From the NCBI RefSeq assembly GCF_008180195.1, contig NZ_VTAV01000001.1:620001-684000 (forward strand): DNA of 64,000 nucleotides, written 5' to 3'. The translations under genes were made by a program, and so were the position numbers. Below, piece after piece: positions 26,206 through 36,478 of the stretch. Under the pieces are notes generated by a model. That model saw only the letters and a list, made by a program, of their open reading frames with translations. It was not told the origin of the DNA and searched no databases. The stretch is from Sphingobacterium phlebotomi. GTDB lineage: Bacteria; Bacteroidota; Bacteroidia; Sphingobacteriales; Sphingobacteriaceae. Numbering within the stretch: position 1 is the first letter of the stretch; each line of letters starts with the position of its first letter.

Positions 26206-29200
26206 ATGGATAGCAATAAAAAATATTGGAAAGGTTTGGAAGAATTGCAACAAACACCTGCGTTCGTAGAGAACAATAAGGGGGAGTTTGCTGAACCTAT
26301 TCCTGTAGAAGATGTATTAAATGAAGCAGGTTTAAGCACGAGAACACCTCGTCGTGATTTTTTGAAAGCTTTGGGATTCGGTTTAGGGGCTGTAACGTTG
26401 GCAGCGTGTAATCGTACACCTGTCCATAAAGCAGTACCTTATATAATTAAACCAGAAGAGGTAACGCCGGGCATCCCGAATTACTATGCTTCTTCTTTTA
26501 ATGGTCAGAGTGTATTGGTGAGAACCCGTGAAGGGCGCCCAATTTCTCTTACTGCAAATCCAAATTCTATCGGCTTAAACCAAGGTACAGATGCGACTAC
26601 TGCAGCTGTTGTTTTGGATTTGTACGATATGTCCAAATTGCAAAACCCGCAATTGGATGGTAAGGATGTAGATTGGTCTACCTTAGATGCAACGGTAATA
26701 GATGCTTTAAATAAGGCTGCAGCAGCAGGAAAGCAAATTGTAATTGTATCCAATACGGTAAATAGCCCATCTGCGTTGACTGCTATTGCGACGTTTGCAG
26801 CTAAATATCCCACAGCCACACATATACAGGTTGATGCGGTATCGTACAGCGGTATTGTAGAAGCTAACAGGGCCAGTTTTGGAAAGGCGGTTATCCCTTC
26901 TTATCACTTTGCGAATGCAAATGTAGTGGTTTCTGTTGCTGCTGACTTTTTAGGCTCGTGGCTGGCAGGGGAAGAACATACACAGGATTATATTCAAAAT
27001 CGTGACTATAAATCGTTGAAGAACGGCAGAATGTCACGTCATATCCAATTTGAATCCGGATTGAGTATGACCGGTTCTAATGCTGATGTGCGCATTGCGA
27101 TCAAACCTTCCGAAGAGGGTGCCGTATTGGTCTCTTTATATAATGCGATTACCGGGCAGTCTTTAGCTGGTGGTGTTTCTAATAAAAAAGCACAGACAGC
27201 AATAATGCTCGCAGCAAAAGAGCTGACCAACAACAGAGGCAATGCCGTTGTGGTTGCCGGCTCAAACGATGTCAATATCCAACTTTTGGCCAATGCTATA
27301 AACAGTGCATTGGGTGCTTACGGGGCTATTATAGACTTAGATAATTACTCAAAACAATATCAAGGTTCTGATGCAGCATTCCAACAGTTCTTATCTGCGG
27401 CTGCAGCAGGACAAGTTGGCGCGGCTCTCTTCTTAAACAGCAACCCTGTTTATGATTACGTCAAAGCGGAAGATGTAACTAATGCACTTTCTAAAATAGA
27501 TTTTGCAGTTTCTTTTGCTGACCGTGCTGATGAAACTGCATCTACATTGAAAGCCATCGCGCCGGCCTCTAGCTTCTTAGAATCATGGGGTGATGCTTCT
27601 GCAAAAGAAGGATACTATACCATTGTTCAGCCGACTATCAACCCTGTTTTCAATACGCGTCAAGCAGAGCAAAGCTTGTTGGTTTGGGCGGGTGATAATA
27701 CCAATATCTACAATTTCGTAAGAAAAAATTGGGAAGAAAATATCCTTGCAGGTACAGGCAAGACATGGAATGATGTTTTACAAACAGGCTTTATTTACAA
27801 AGGTTCGTCGGTAGGATCTTCCTATACAGCTAACGTAGACGTGAATGCGGTAGCAATTGCTATCGGTACAGCTTCGAAAGCTATCGCTGGAGAATTCGAA
27901 TTGAAGTTGTACGAGTCGACTGTGATGCGTGATGGTCGTTATGCAAACAACGCGTTCTTGCAAGAGTTACCTGATCCCGTGTCTAAAGTAACTTGGGATA
28001 ACTACGCGGCCTTAAACCCGCGTGATGCAGAAAAACTAGGTTTAGGTGAAAACGGTAAAGTAACGGTAGAAGCCAATGGTTATTCTGTAGAACTACCTAT
28101 CGTGTTGCAACCTGGTCAGGCACTGGGTACAGTTTCTGTAGCGGTGGGTTATGGTCGGACCAAAGTGGGTAAGGCAGGTAACAATGTAGGACAAAATGCT
28201 TATCCGTTTGCCCGTTTGGTTAATGGCACTGTTCAGCTTGAAGCGAAAGCTACTGTCTCTAAAGCAGGTGGTACCTATGAACTTGCACAAACCCAAACAC
28301 ACCATACTATTGAAGGTCGTAACGTTGTTCGTGAAACGACATTTGCTAAATACTTAAAAGACCCGAATTCAGAATCTGGTCGTTTTGCAGATTCACATAA
28401 AACGTATGACTTGTGGAATAAATTTGAATCTCCGGGTCATAAGTGGGTCATGGCAATCGACCTGAATGCTTGTACAGGATGCGGTTCTTGTATTGTGGCA
28501 TGTAGCGTGGAAAATAACGTTCCTGTTGTCGGTAGAGATGAGGTGCGTCGTCGCCGTGAAATGCACTGGCTGCGGATTGACCGTTATTATACGTTAGAAC
28601 AAGAAGATGGCTCGAAGCTAACGAAAGAGAAGGAAATAGCAAAAGCTACAGACTACGATTACGAGAACGTTACGGTTGTTCACCAACCGATGTTGTGTCA
28701 GCACTGTGACCATGCTCCTTGTGAGACGGTATGTCCGGTATTAGCTACTGTACACTCATCGGAAGGGCTTAACCACATGGCTTACAACCGTTGTTTCGGT
28801 ACACGTTACTGTGCGAACAACTGTCCGTATAAAGTACGTCGCTTCAACTGGTTCAACTACTGGAATGACTCTCGTTTTGATAACTATTTGAACAACGAAT
28901 TCACACAGTTGGTGTTAAATCCAGACGTAACCACCCGTTCACGTGGGGTTATGGAGAAATGTTCGATGTGTATCCAACGTATTCAAGGGGGTAAGTTACA
29001 AGCGAAAATGGAAAATCGCAAGTTAAGAGACGGCGATGTAAAAATGGCTTGTCAGGAGGCTTGTTCGGCAAACGCTATCATCTTTGGTGATGTTAATGAT
29101 CCGGAATCAGAAGTTTCAAAAGCTTTACGTAACGAGCGTGTATATTATGTGTTGGAAGAAATCAACGTTCAACCTAACATTGGTTATATGACGAAAGTTA

Positions 29201-29220
29201 GAAACACATTTGAAGCGTAA
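26206..29220 (+). CDS. actB: Alternative complex III iron-sulfur subunit ActB (molybdopterin oxidoreductase-like)
   Basis: At 1004 residues this is the fused form: a molybdopterin-oxidoreductase-like N-terminal part with no expected cofactor, and a ferredoxin-like C-terminal part from about residue 750. Four cysteine groups are visible (CTGCGSCIVAC, CQHCDHAPCETVCP, CFGTRYCANNCPY and CSMC ... CQEAC) for [4Fe-4S]/[3Fe-4S] clusters. The N-terminus has a Tat-like motif TPRRDFLKALGFGLGAVTLAAC, with a lipobox-like Cys. It takes electrons from the quinol-side membrane subunit and passes them to ActA. Gap of 39 bp to actA, 28 to actC. Confidence 0.95.
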   Translation: MDSNKKYWKGLEELQQTPAFVENNKGEFAEPIPVEDVLNEAGLSTRTPRRDFLKALGFGLGAVTLAACNRTPVHKAVPYIIKPEEVTPGIPNYYASSFNGQSVLVRTREGRPISLTANPNSIGLNQGTDATTAAVVLDLYDMSKLQNPQLDGKDVDWSTLDATVIDALNKAAAAGKQIVIVSNTVNSPSALTAIATFAAKYPTATHIQVDAVSYSGIVEANRASFGKAVIPSYHFANANVVVSVAADFLGSWLAGEEHTQDYIQNRDYKSLKNGRMSRHIQFESGLSMTGSNADVRIAIKPSEEGAVLVSLYNAITGQSLAGGVSNKKAQTAIMLAAKELTNNRGNAVVVAGSNDVNIQLLANAINSALGAYGAIIDLDNYSKQYQGSDAAFQQFLSAAAAGQVGAALFLNSNPVYDYVKAEDVTNALSKIDFAVSFADRADETASTLKAIAPASSFLESWGDASAKEGYYTIVQPTINPVFNTRQAEQSLLVWAGDNTNIYNFVRKNWEENILAGTGKTWNDVLQTGFIYKGSSVGSSYTANVDVNAVAIAIGTASKAIAGEFELKLYESTVMRDGRYANNAFLQELPDPVSKVTWDNYAALNPRDAEKLGLGENGKVTVEANGYSVELPIVLQPGQALGTVSVAVGYGRTKVGKAGNNVGQNAYPFARLVNGTVQLEAKATVSKAGGTYELAQTQTHHTIEGRNVVRETTFAKYLKDPNSESGRFADSHKTYDLWNKFESPGHKWVMAIDLNACTGCGSCIVACSVENNVPVVGRDEVRRRREMHWLRIDRYYTLEQEDGSKLTKEKEIAKATDYDYENVTVVHQPMLCQHCDHAPCETVCPVLATVHSSEGLNHMAYNRCFGTRYCANNCPYKVRRFNWFNYWNDSRFDNYLNNEFTQLVLNPDVTTRSRGVMEKCSMCIQRIQGGKLQAKMENRKLRDGDVKMACQEACSANAIIFGDVNDPESEVSKALRNERVYYVLEEINVQPNIGYMTKVRNTFEA

Positions 29221-29248
29221 TTTTATTCTAATCTGAAATAAAACAACT

Positions 29249-30733
29249 ATGTCATCGCATAACGAATCAATATTAAGAGAACCATTAGTAACCGGCAAGG
29301 ATATCACTTATGCTAAAGTGACGGATGATATCTTGCTTCCGGTTGAAAATAAACCAAACAAGGCTTGGTGGATCGGTTTTATTGTAGCCGCTCTAGGAGC
29401 CATGTTGTGGGTAGTGAGTGTCGGGTATACCTTTTGGACGGGAATTGGTGCTTGGGGTCTGAATAAAACGGTAGGTTGGGCATGGGATATCACCGACTTT
29501 GTATGGTGGGTCGGTATTGGTCACGCTGGAACGTTGATTTCAGCCGTATTATTACTTTTCCGTCAGAACTGGCGTAATTCCATTAACCGTTCTGCAGAGG
29601 CGATGACGATTTTTGCCGTTATCTGTGCCGCTACATATGTTGTTGCGCACATGGGACGTCCGTGGTTAGCATACTGGATTTTCCCGTTACCAAATCAATT
29701 TGGATCGTTGTGGGTAAACTTCAACTCACCATTGGTATGGGATGCATTTGCGATCTCCACCTATTTCACCGTATCGTTGGTGTTTTGGTACTGTGGTCTT
29801 TTACCTGATATAGCATCGGTACGTGACCGTGCAACGGGTCTTAAACAAAAGATATACAAAGTTTTGTCTTTCGGATGGAATGGATCGGTTAAGACCTGGC
29901 AACGTTTTGAAATCGTTTCCTTGATTCTGGCGGGTATCTCTACACCACTGGTACTTTCCGTACACACGATTGTATCTATGGACTTTGCTACTTCGGTGAT
30001 TCCGGGATGGCACACGACGATCTTCCCGCCATATTTCGTTGCAGGAGCGATTTTCTCCGGTTTTGCGATGGTACAGACACTCTTGCTGATTCTCCGTAAG
30101 GTGATGAACTTTGAGAATTATATTACCATGTTCCATATCGAATCAATGAATAAGATCATCATGGTAACAGGTTCTATTGTGGGTGTCGCTTACTTGACCG
30201 AGTTGTTTATTGCATGGTATTCAGGCTCGGAATATGAGATGTATGCGTTCGCTAACCGTGTTGCTGGTCCCTACGCTTGGGCGTATTGGGCGATGATGAC
30301 CTGTAACGTTATCTCACCACAGTTGTTTTGGTTTAAGAAGATTCGTACGAGTATTCCGATCTCTTGGGTATTGTCTATCGTGGTGAATATCGGAATGTGG
30401 TTTGAGCGTTTCGTGATTATCGTGACCTCTTTACACCGGGATTACTTGCCATCTTCTTGGGCGATGTTCTACCCGACATGGGTTGACGTTGGGATATTCG
30501 TAGGTTCCATCGGCTTATTTTTCACCTTGTTCTTGTTGTTCTTACGTTTCTTACCGGGTATCGCCATTGCGGAGGTTAAGTTATTATTGAAATCTGCAAG
30601 TTTACAACAGAAGACGAAGTTGGTGCAAGAGGGTGCATTCCCAGACGAACAAGTGAAATTCTTCCAGAATTCATTAGATAAATATGATTCTGTTTCAGAA
30701 GAAGATATTAAGGCATTAGACGTTAGAAAATAA
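29249..30733 (+). CDS. actC: Alternative complex III membrane subunit ActC (NrfD-like)
   Basis: A polytopic integral membrane protein, 494 residues, with about ten helices and the NrfD/PsrC pattern (WWIGFIVAALGAMLWVVSVGYTFWTGIGAWG; FVWWVGIGHAGTLISAVLLLFRQNWR). This subunit holds the menaquinol site. A cytoplasmic N-terminus of 40 residues and a charged C-terminus complete it. It lies between actB and actD with a 6-bp gap to the latter. Confidence 0.95.
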   Translation: MSSHNESILREPLVTGKDITYAKVTDDILLPVENKPNKAWWIGFIVAALGAMLWVVSVGYTFWTGIGAWGLNKTVGWAWDITDFVWWVGIGHAGTLISAVLLLFRQNWRNSINRSAEAMTIFAVICAATYVVAHMGRPWLAYWIFPLPNQFGSLWVNFNSPLVWDAFAISTYFTVSLVFWYCGLLPDIASVRDRATGLKQKIYKVLSFGWNGSVKTWQRFEIVSLILAGISTPLVLSVHTIVSMDFATSVIPGWHTTIFPPYFVAGAIFSGFAMVQTLLLILRKVMNFENYITMFHIESMNKIIMVTGSIVGVAYLTELFIAWYSGSEYEMYAFANRVAGPYAWAYWAMMTCNVISPQLFWFKKIRTSIPISWVLSIVVNIGMWFERFVIIVTSLHRDYLPSSWAMFYPTWVDVGIFVGSIGLFFTLFLLFLRFLPGIAIAEVKLLLKSASLQQKTKLVQEGAFPDEQVKFFQNSLDKYDSVSEEDIKALDVRK

Positions 30734-30739
30734 TAAGCA

Positions 30740-31276
30740 ATGAGCAATACAAAATATATATTAGGTAGTTTTTCCGATCCTGATGAAATGATGCACGGTA
30801 TCGACAAATTGCAAGCGAACAATATCAGCATATATGATTGTTTTACGCCCATGCCTATTCACGGGATAGAGGCTAAGCTGGGGGTTAAGCCATCGCGCTT
30901 ACCAATTGCGGCGTTTTGTTTTGGCGCATTAGGTACGGTTTTAGGTTTTAGCTTATTGTATTATACAATGGCACATGACTGGCCGATGAATATCGGGGGA
31001 AAGCCATCACTACCATTACCAAACTTTGTGCCGGTTACGTTTGAGGTAACTATTTTGCTCTGTGCGTTGGGCATGGTAGCAACGTTCTTTTTCCGCAACC
31101 ATTTATTTCCGGGCCGCGCACCGCGCGTAATGGATCTGAGAGCTTCAGATGATCGTTTTATTATTGCAATAGATGCTCATGAAAATACAGACCACACGCT
31201 AATTGAGTCTTTATTGAAAGATGCCGGTGCGGTTGAAGTTAAATACAATGAAAGAAAATATGTTAGCTATGAATAA
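30740..31276 (+). CDS. actD: Alternative complex III subunit ActD (DUF3341)
   Basis: A 178-residue subunit with a cytoplasmic N-terminal domain (YILGSFSDPDEMMHGIDKLQANNISIYDCFTPMPIHGIE, the DUF3341 hallmark), two membrane helices (LPIAAFCFGALGTVLGFSLLYYTM and FEVTILLCALGMVATFFF) and a C-terminal domain. It is structural in known complexes; no cofactor residues are seen. Its stop overlaps the start of actE. Confidence 0.94.
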   Translation: MSNTKYILGSFSDPDEMMHGIDKLQANNISIYDCFTPMPIHGIEAKLGVKPSRLPIAAFCFGALGTVLGFSLLYYTMAHDWPMNIGGKPSLPLPNFVPVTFEVTILLCALGMVATFFFRNHLFPGRAPRVMDLRASDDRFIIAIDAHENTDHTLIESLLKDAGAVEVKYNERKYVSYE

Positions 31277-31898
31277 GAAGAATTTTCTTGGATCTGTATG
31301 CGCCGCATTTGCTTTGGCGGCGGTAGTTTCCAGCTGTGGCGATGGAAAGACGCGTAGTACAGGATGGGAATTCTCCAGAAATATGTATGACCCGATTGCT
31401 TACAATCCGGATCAGCCTAATAATAATTTTAAAAATAAAATGACGGCGCAATTACCACCGGAAAAGACGACTCCAATTGGTTTTGAGCGGTTTGAATTCG
31501 ATAACTCGTTAGAGGAATACGAACGTGCAGGTAGAGAGTTGGCCAACCCATTGGCGGTTACAGAGGAAAACCTGGCGAAAGGGGATGCCTTATATCACAC
31601 ATACTGTGCGGTATGTCATGGTAAGGATGGTAAGGGTGACGGCCCTATTACGAAAGACCGTTCGGTAACGGATTCTCGTGGTACTCGTGCCTTAGAGAAT
31701 TTCCCGCCTCCGCCGTCTTATCAAAAATCGGATGGAGCAAATTCTTCACGCGGTGGAGCAATGAGCGAGCTTTCGGTAGGTAAAATATATCATACGATTT
31801 ATTATGGTCACAACTCCATGGGATCGCATGCTTCACAGTTATCACCAGAGGAACGTTGGCAGGTTGTCATGTACGTACAGGAATTACAAAAAAAATAA
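31269..31898 (+). CDS. actE: Alternative complex III monohaem cytochrome c lipoprotein ActE
   Basis: The chosen ATG at 31269 (MNKKNFLGSVCAAF) overlaps the actD stop by 8 bases and gives a lipoprotein signal with Cys23 in VVSSC; upstream in-frame ATGs at 31221, 31248 and 31260 would lengthen the N-terminal side unnaturally. One haem site CAVCHGKDGKGDGP (Cys113) with a likely distal Met in the region GHNSMGSHASQLS. It is the electron exit cytochrome of the complex in the periplasm. Confidence 0.93.
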   Translation: MNKKNFLGSVCAAFALAAVVSSCGDGKTRSTGWEFSRNMYDPIAYNPDQPNNNFKNKMTAQLPPEKTTPIGFERFEFDNSLEEYERAGRELANPLAVTEENLAKGDALYHTYCAVCHGKDGKGDGPITKDRSVTDSRGTRALENFPPPPSYQKSDGANSSRGGAMSELSVGKIYHTIYYGHNSMGSHASQLSPEERWQVVMYVQELQKK

Positions 31899-31917
31899 TC
31901 TAACATCAATATAGTAA

Positions 31918-33153
31918 ATGGGAACTCACAATCATCATCACGATTATAATTTCGGCGAAAAATTTCAATTCGCTGGTATCGCTAAGATACTCAGCTTGGT
32001 TGGAATTGCTGTAGGGGTTGTAGCTATCGCTTTCGGCCTTCTATCAAGTGACCATATTATGGTTGAACGTACATACGCTAACCTGTTATTGATGGGTTAT
32101 TATTTCACTTGTGTATGTGCTGCGGGAGCGTTTTTCCTAGCATTGCAGTTTGTTACGCAATCAGGTTGGTCAGCTGGTTTAATCCGTATTCCGCAGGCTA
32201 TGGCTAGTGTATTGCCAATAGCAGCAATTATCTTGTTTGTTATTGTTGGCTTAGGATTGTTTACACACAATTTATATCATCATTGGCATGCTGATGGGTT
32301 AATGGACCCGGATAGTCCGCACTATGACGCTCTAGTAGCAGGTAAACAGGCATTCTTGAATGTTCCCGGATTTCTTATCCGCCAGATTTTGTTCATGGGA
32401 ACCTATAGTATCTTCGCCTTTATCTTAGCTAAATTGTCATATAAAGAAGATTTAGAAGGCGGATTAAATTCGTATAAGAAGAGCTTTAAGCTATCCGCTA
32501 TTTTCTTAGTAATTTTTGGTTTTACAACGCCTATATGGTCTTTCGATACGGTTATGTCATTGGAAGCACACTGGTTTTCAACCATGTTCGGCTGGTATAA
32601 CTTCGCAGCCATGTGGGTTAGTGGTCTTGCTGTTATCATCGTTATTCTTGTTCTGCTTCGGAAAGCTGGATACTTGGCTTGGGTAAACGAAAATCATTTA
32701 CATGATTTGGGTAAGTTATTATTTGGTTTCTCTATTTTCTGGACCTATGTGTGGTTTGCCCAGTTTATGCTAATCTGGTACGCCAATATTCCGGAGGAAA
32801 CAGTATATTTCTACAAGAGGTGGGAACCAGAATACAAACCTTGGTTCTGGTTGAATATCATTATTAACTTTTTAGCACCGTTGTTGCTATTGATGGATCG
32901 CGATGTGAAACGTAAGGAAGGACTGATGTTGTTCGTTGCCATTTTGTTGCTGTGCGGACACTGGCTAGATTATTATATCATGATTATGCCGGGTACCGTA
33001 GAGAATCACCGCGGGTTCGGAGTTATTGAGATCGGGACAGCTATCGGTTTCGTTGGATTGTTCACTTTCCTCGTGATGAGTAAATTGAGTAAACATGCCT
33101 TGGCTCCAAAGAACCATCCGTTCTTGGAAGAAAGTTTACACCATCAGATATAG
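31918..33153 (+). CDS. actF: Alternative complex III membrane subunit ActF
   Basis: A 411-residue membrane protein related to ActC, with about ten helices. A His-rich N-terminus (MGTHNHHHDYN) precedes helix 1; conserved regions include GAFFLALQFVTQSGWSAGLIRIPQAMASVLP and the WFAQFMLIWYANIPEETVYF segment. It completes the six-subunit complex. A 45-bp gap separates it from ctaC, so complex III and the oxidase are likely to be one transcription unit. Confidence 0.95.
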   Translation: MGTHNHHHDYNFGEKFQFAGIAKILSLVGIAVGVVAIAFGLLSSDHIMVERTYANLLLMGYYFTCVCAAGAFFLALQFVTQSGWSAGLIRIPQAMASVLPIAAIILFVIVGLGLFTHNLYHHWHADGLMDPDSPHYDALVAGKQAFLNVPGFLIRQILFMGTYSIFAFILAKLSYKEDLEGGLNSYKKSFKLSAIFLVIFGFTTPIWSFDTVMSLEAHWFSTMFGWYNFAAMWVSGLAVIIVILVLLRKAGYLAWVNENHLHDLGKLLFGFSIFWTYVWFAQFMLIWYANIPEETVYFYKRWEPEYKPWFWLNIIINFLAPLLLLMDRDVKRKEGLMLFVAILLLCGHWLDYYIMIMPGTVENHRGFGVIEIGTAIGFVGLFTFLVMSKLSKHALAPKNHPFLEESLHHQI

Positions 33154-33198
33154 TTTCTAATCATTGCATAATATTACGTTTAAACGTTTTAATAAGAA

Positions 33199-34548
33199 AT
33201 GAAATTTAAAATTAATAACAGATTCAGAGCCGTGTTGGGATGCTTACTAGCCGTAGGATTGTTGTTCTCTACACCAAGTTTTGCGCTTCAGCAAGATTCA
33301 TTAGCCCAGGATACCGCTGTTTCAGCCGTTACGGAGACGGTTGAAGAGGGGCAGGCTGATACCGCTGCAGCAGAAGCAGTAGCAGATACGACGGCTACAG
33401 CAGAAGGAGGAGAGGCCACGGCTGCCACAACATCGACGACGTCATCATCGTCTTCATCAGCTACGGTAGCTGATGAGGGGTCTCAGATAGACCCGCAGGT
33501 TTATAAAAATATGACCTACTACATTCTTTTATTCTTAATTGTGTGTACGGTTGTGGCGGTTATTGGTAAAGTATTGTCCATCTACGAGCTTACCCGTAAA
33601 ATGAATGGAAAATACAATCCTTTTGCGAATAACACTTTTCAGTCAGTTCTAATGGTTATATTCTTAGTTGCTTTTCTAGCTTTTGTTTACTATGGATATG
33701 CCGTCTGGGGGGATTGGGCTTGGCGTTCGGCTGTTACCGAGCACGGTGAACGTATAGATACCATGTTTATCGTCACTACGGTGATTATCACTATTGTACT
33801 GGTATTGGTGCATATTTTACTACTGACGTTCCCGTATATCTACCGGATGCGTAAAGGAACGAAAGCATACTATTATCCACATAATGATACGATAGAGAAA
33901 ATTTGGACAATTGTGCCTGCTGTGGTACTAACAGTTTTGGTATTATTCGGTTTCTTTACTTGGAGATCTATTACTAACGTTCCAGAGGACTTGCAAAAAT
34001 CTGCTATTCAAGTAGAGGTTTTAGGAGAGCAGTTCCAATGGCAAATTCGTTATCCGGGAGCTGACGGCGTAATCGGGAAACGTAACTATAAAATGACGAC
34101 ACCGATGAACTCTTATGGTATCGATTTTAACGATAAGCATGCGTGGGATGATATCCAGGCATCAGACATTGTTATTCCGGTAAATAAATCCGTGCGTTTC
34201 CATATTATTTCAAAAGATATCATTCACTCGTTCTATATTCCTGATTTCCGTGTACAGATAAATGCAGTACCGGGAATGACCAACTACTTCCAGTTTACGC
34301 CGACGATGACTACGGAAGATATGCGTGAGAAAATGAACGATCCGAAGTACGATTTTGTAATGCTTTGTAACAAGATTTGCGGATCGGGTCACTACAATAT
34401 GCAGAAAAAAGTTGTGGTAGTTACGGAGGAAGAATATAAAGAATGGTTGAGTACACAGAACAAGTATTTTACTGAAGATTTGCAGAAGGAATTTGCTGCA
34501 GCAAATTCGGAAGATTCGAAAGAACTCACTACAGCTTCATTAAATTAA
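33199..34548 (+). CDS. ctaC: Cytochrome c oxidase subunit II
   Basis: Holds the CuA centre, the entry point of electrons into the oxidase. After a signal peptide (ending SFA) is a low-complexity spacer of about 65 residues rich in A, T, E and S, unusually long. Two to three helices follow (ILLFLIVCTVVAVIGKVLSIYE; QSVLMVIFLVAFLAFVYYGYAVW; IIVLVLVHILLLTFPYIYR), then the CuA cupredoxin domain with ligands C390-NKI-C394-GSG-H398-YN-M401, and an acidic tail. No cytochrome c domain is attached, unlike caa3 forms; electrons must come from another haem protein, probably ActA or ActE. Next is ctaD. Confidence 0.95.
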   Translation: MKFKINNRFRAVLGCLLAVGLLFSTPSFALQQDSLAQDTAVSAVTETVEEGQADTAAAEAVADTTATAEGGEATAATTSTTSSSSSSATVADEGSQIDPQVYKNMTYYILLFLIVCTVVAVIGKVLSIYELTRKMNGKYNPFANNTFQSVLMVIFLVAFLAFVYYGYAVWGDWAWRSAVTEHGERIDTMFIVTTVIITIVLVLVHILLLTFPYIYRMRKGTKAYYYPHNDTIEKIWTIVPAVVLTVLVLFGFFTWRSITNVPEDLQKSAIQVEVLGEQFQWQIRYPGADGVIGKRNYKMTTPMNSYGIDFNDKHAWDDIQASDIVIPVNKSVRFHIISKDIIHSFYIPDFRVQINAVPGMTNYFQFTPTMTTEDMREKMNDPKYDFVMLCNKICGSGHYNMQKKVVVVTEEEYKEWLSTQNKYFTEDLQKEFAAANSEDSKELTTASLN

Positions 34549-34577
34549 TTGAAATAGAATTGAATTTATAAAAGAAT

Positions 34578-36455
34578 ATGTCAAGTACAGTTATATCGCA
34601 CGGCGCAGCGCATCATGACGCACATGATCATCATCAAGAGACCTTCTTGACGAAGTATATCTTCAGTCAAGATCACAAGATGATTGCGAAGCAATTTTTG
34701 ATCACAGGTATTGTGATGGCAGTCTTCGCTATGTTGCTTTCTATCTTATTCCGTATCCAATTAGCTTGGCCGGATACAGATTTCCCGATTTTAGAAGTCT
34801 TCCTGGGTAAATGGGCCGAAGGTGGACGGATGAAACCTGAGTTTTTCCTATCATTGGTAACCATTCACGGTACCATGATGGTATTCTTTGTATTGACAGC
34901 TGGTTTGTCAGGTACATTCAGTAACTTATTGATTCCATATCAGTTGGGTGCGCGGGATATGGCGTCGCCTTTAATGAATATGTTGTCCTATTGGTTCTTC
35001 TTTACGGCTTGTGTTATTATGGTGGCATCTTTCTTCGTAGAAAGTGGACCTGCATCGGCCGGATGGACGATCTACCCTCCATTATCATCCGTACCGACTT
35101 CCATTCCGGGGTCTGGTCTGGGGATGACATTATGGTTGGTTAGTATGACATTGTTTATCGCTTCTCAGGTATTGGGTGGTGTAAACTACATTAGTACGGT
35201 ATTGAACATGCGTACAAAAGGAATGGATCTTTGGAAAATGCCGTTGACTATATGGGCTTTTTTCCTAACAGCAATCGTTGGTTTGTTGTCATTCCCTGTA
35301 TTGGTTTCCGCTGTTGTTCTTTTATTCTTTGACCGTTCGGTGGGTACATCTTTTTACCTGTCGGATTTAGTTGTTCAAGGAGAAATTTTACCAAATGAAG
35401 GTGGTTCTCCTATTTTATTCCAGCACTTGTTCTGGTTCTTAGGACACCCAGAGGTATATATTGTGGTGATGCCTGCGTTAGGCCTAACTTCAGAGATTAT
35501 TTCTACAAACTCTCGCAAACCAATCTTTGGATACCATGCGATGGTGTACTCTTTGGTCGGTATTACCGTGCTATCGTTTATCGTTTGGGGTCACCATATG
35601 TTTGTGACTGGTATGAATCCGTTCTTAGGAGGGGTATTCATGATTACGACATTGATTATTGCTGTGCCGTCGGCGGTGAAGGCATTTAACTATATAGCGA
35701 CGCTATGGAGGGGTAATATACGCTTCACACCGGCGATGATGTTTGCTATCGGCATGGTTTCATTCTTTGTGTCAGGTGGTCTTACAGGTCTATATTTGGG
35801 TAATGCTGCATTGGATATCAACCTACACGATACGTATTTCGTTGTAGCTCACTTCCACTTGGTGATGGGCTCAGCATCTATTTTCGGTATGTTGGCGGGT
35901 GTCTATCATTGGTATCCAAAAATGTTTGGTCGGATGATGGATACGAAGTTGGGATATCTCCACTTCTGGCTAACGTTTATCGGAGCTTACTTGGTATTCT
36001 TCCCGATGCACTTTATGGGAATAGACGGTGTACCTCGTCGTTATTATACCTTCACAGCATTCCCTTTCATGGATAAGTGGATTTCTGTGAACTTGTTGAT
36101 TACATGGGCTGCTATTGTAGCTGGTTTGGCACAGGTGGCGTTCTTGTGGAACTTTTTTGCTTCGATTTGGAAAGGCAAGAAAGCAACCCAAAACCCTTGG
36201 AACTCTAATACTTTGGAGTGGACTACACCGGTAGAACATATACATGGAAATTGGCCGGGAGAAATTCCTACCGTTTATCGTTGGCCTTACGATTATAGTA
36301 AGCCGGGACATGATACGGATTTCATTCCGCAGACAGTGCCGTTCTCTGAAACAATGAGCTCAAATTTGCCTCATGATTTTGAAGGAAATGAAGAAGCCGT
36401 TCGTATTCAGGAAGAATGGAACAAAGCAAATAATAGAGAAGTAACAGAAGGGTAG
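34578..36455 (+). CDS. ctaD: Cytochrome c oxidase subunit I
   Basis: The haem-copper catalytic subunit: about 12 helices, 625 residues. Ligand regions are visible (HGTMMVFFVLTAG for low-spin haem a, WFLGHPEVYIVVMP with the CuB His-Tyr site, WGHHMFVTGMNP, and HDTYFVVAHFHLVMG). A K-channel Tyr in the HPEVY motif marks an A-type oxidase. The His-rich N-terminus (HGAAHHDAHDHHQE) is common in Bacteroidota. It lies between ctaC and ctaA. Confidence 0.97.
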   Translation: MSSTVISHGAAHHDAHDHHQETFLTKYIFSQDHKMIAKQFLITGIVMAVFAMLLSILFRIQLAWPDTDFPILEVFLGKWAEGGRMKPEFFLSLVTIHGTMMVFFVLTAGLSGTFSNLLIPYQLGARDMASPLMNMLSYWFFFTACVIMVASFFVESGPASAGWTIYPPLSSVPTSIPGSGLGMTLWLVSMTLFIASQVLGGVNYISTVLNMRTKGMDLWKMPLTIWAFFLTAIVGLLSFPVLVSAVVLLFFDRSVGTSFYLSDLVVQGEILPNEGGSPILFQHLFWFLGHPEVYIVVMPALGLTSEIISTNSRKPIFGYHAMVYSLVGITVLSFIVWGHHMFVTGMNPFLGGVFMITTLIIAVPSAVKAFNYIATLWRGNIRFTPAMMFAIGMVSFFVSGGLTGLYLGNAALDINLHDTYFVVAHFHLVMGSASIFGMLAGVYHWYPKMFGRMMDTKLGYLHFWLTFIGAYLVFFPMHFMGIDGVPRRYYTFTAFPFMDKWISVNLLITWAAIVAGLAQVAFLWNFFASIWKGKKATQNPWNSNTLEWTTPVEHIHGNWPGEIPTVYRWPYDYSKPGHDTDFIPQTVPFSETMSSNLPHDFEGNEEAVRIQEEWNKANNREVTEG

Positions 36456-36478
36456 AAGTTAGAGAGAAGAGGTGTGTT

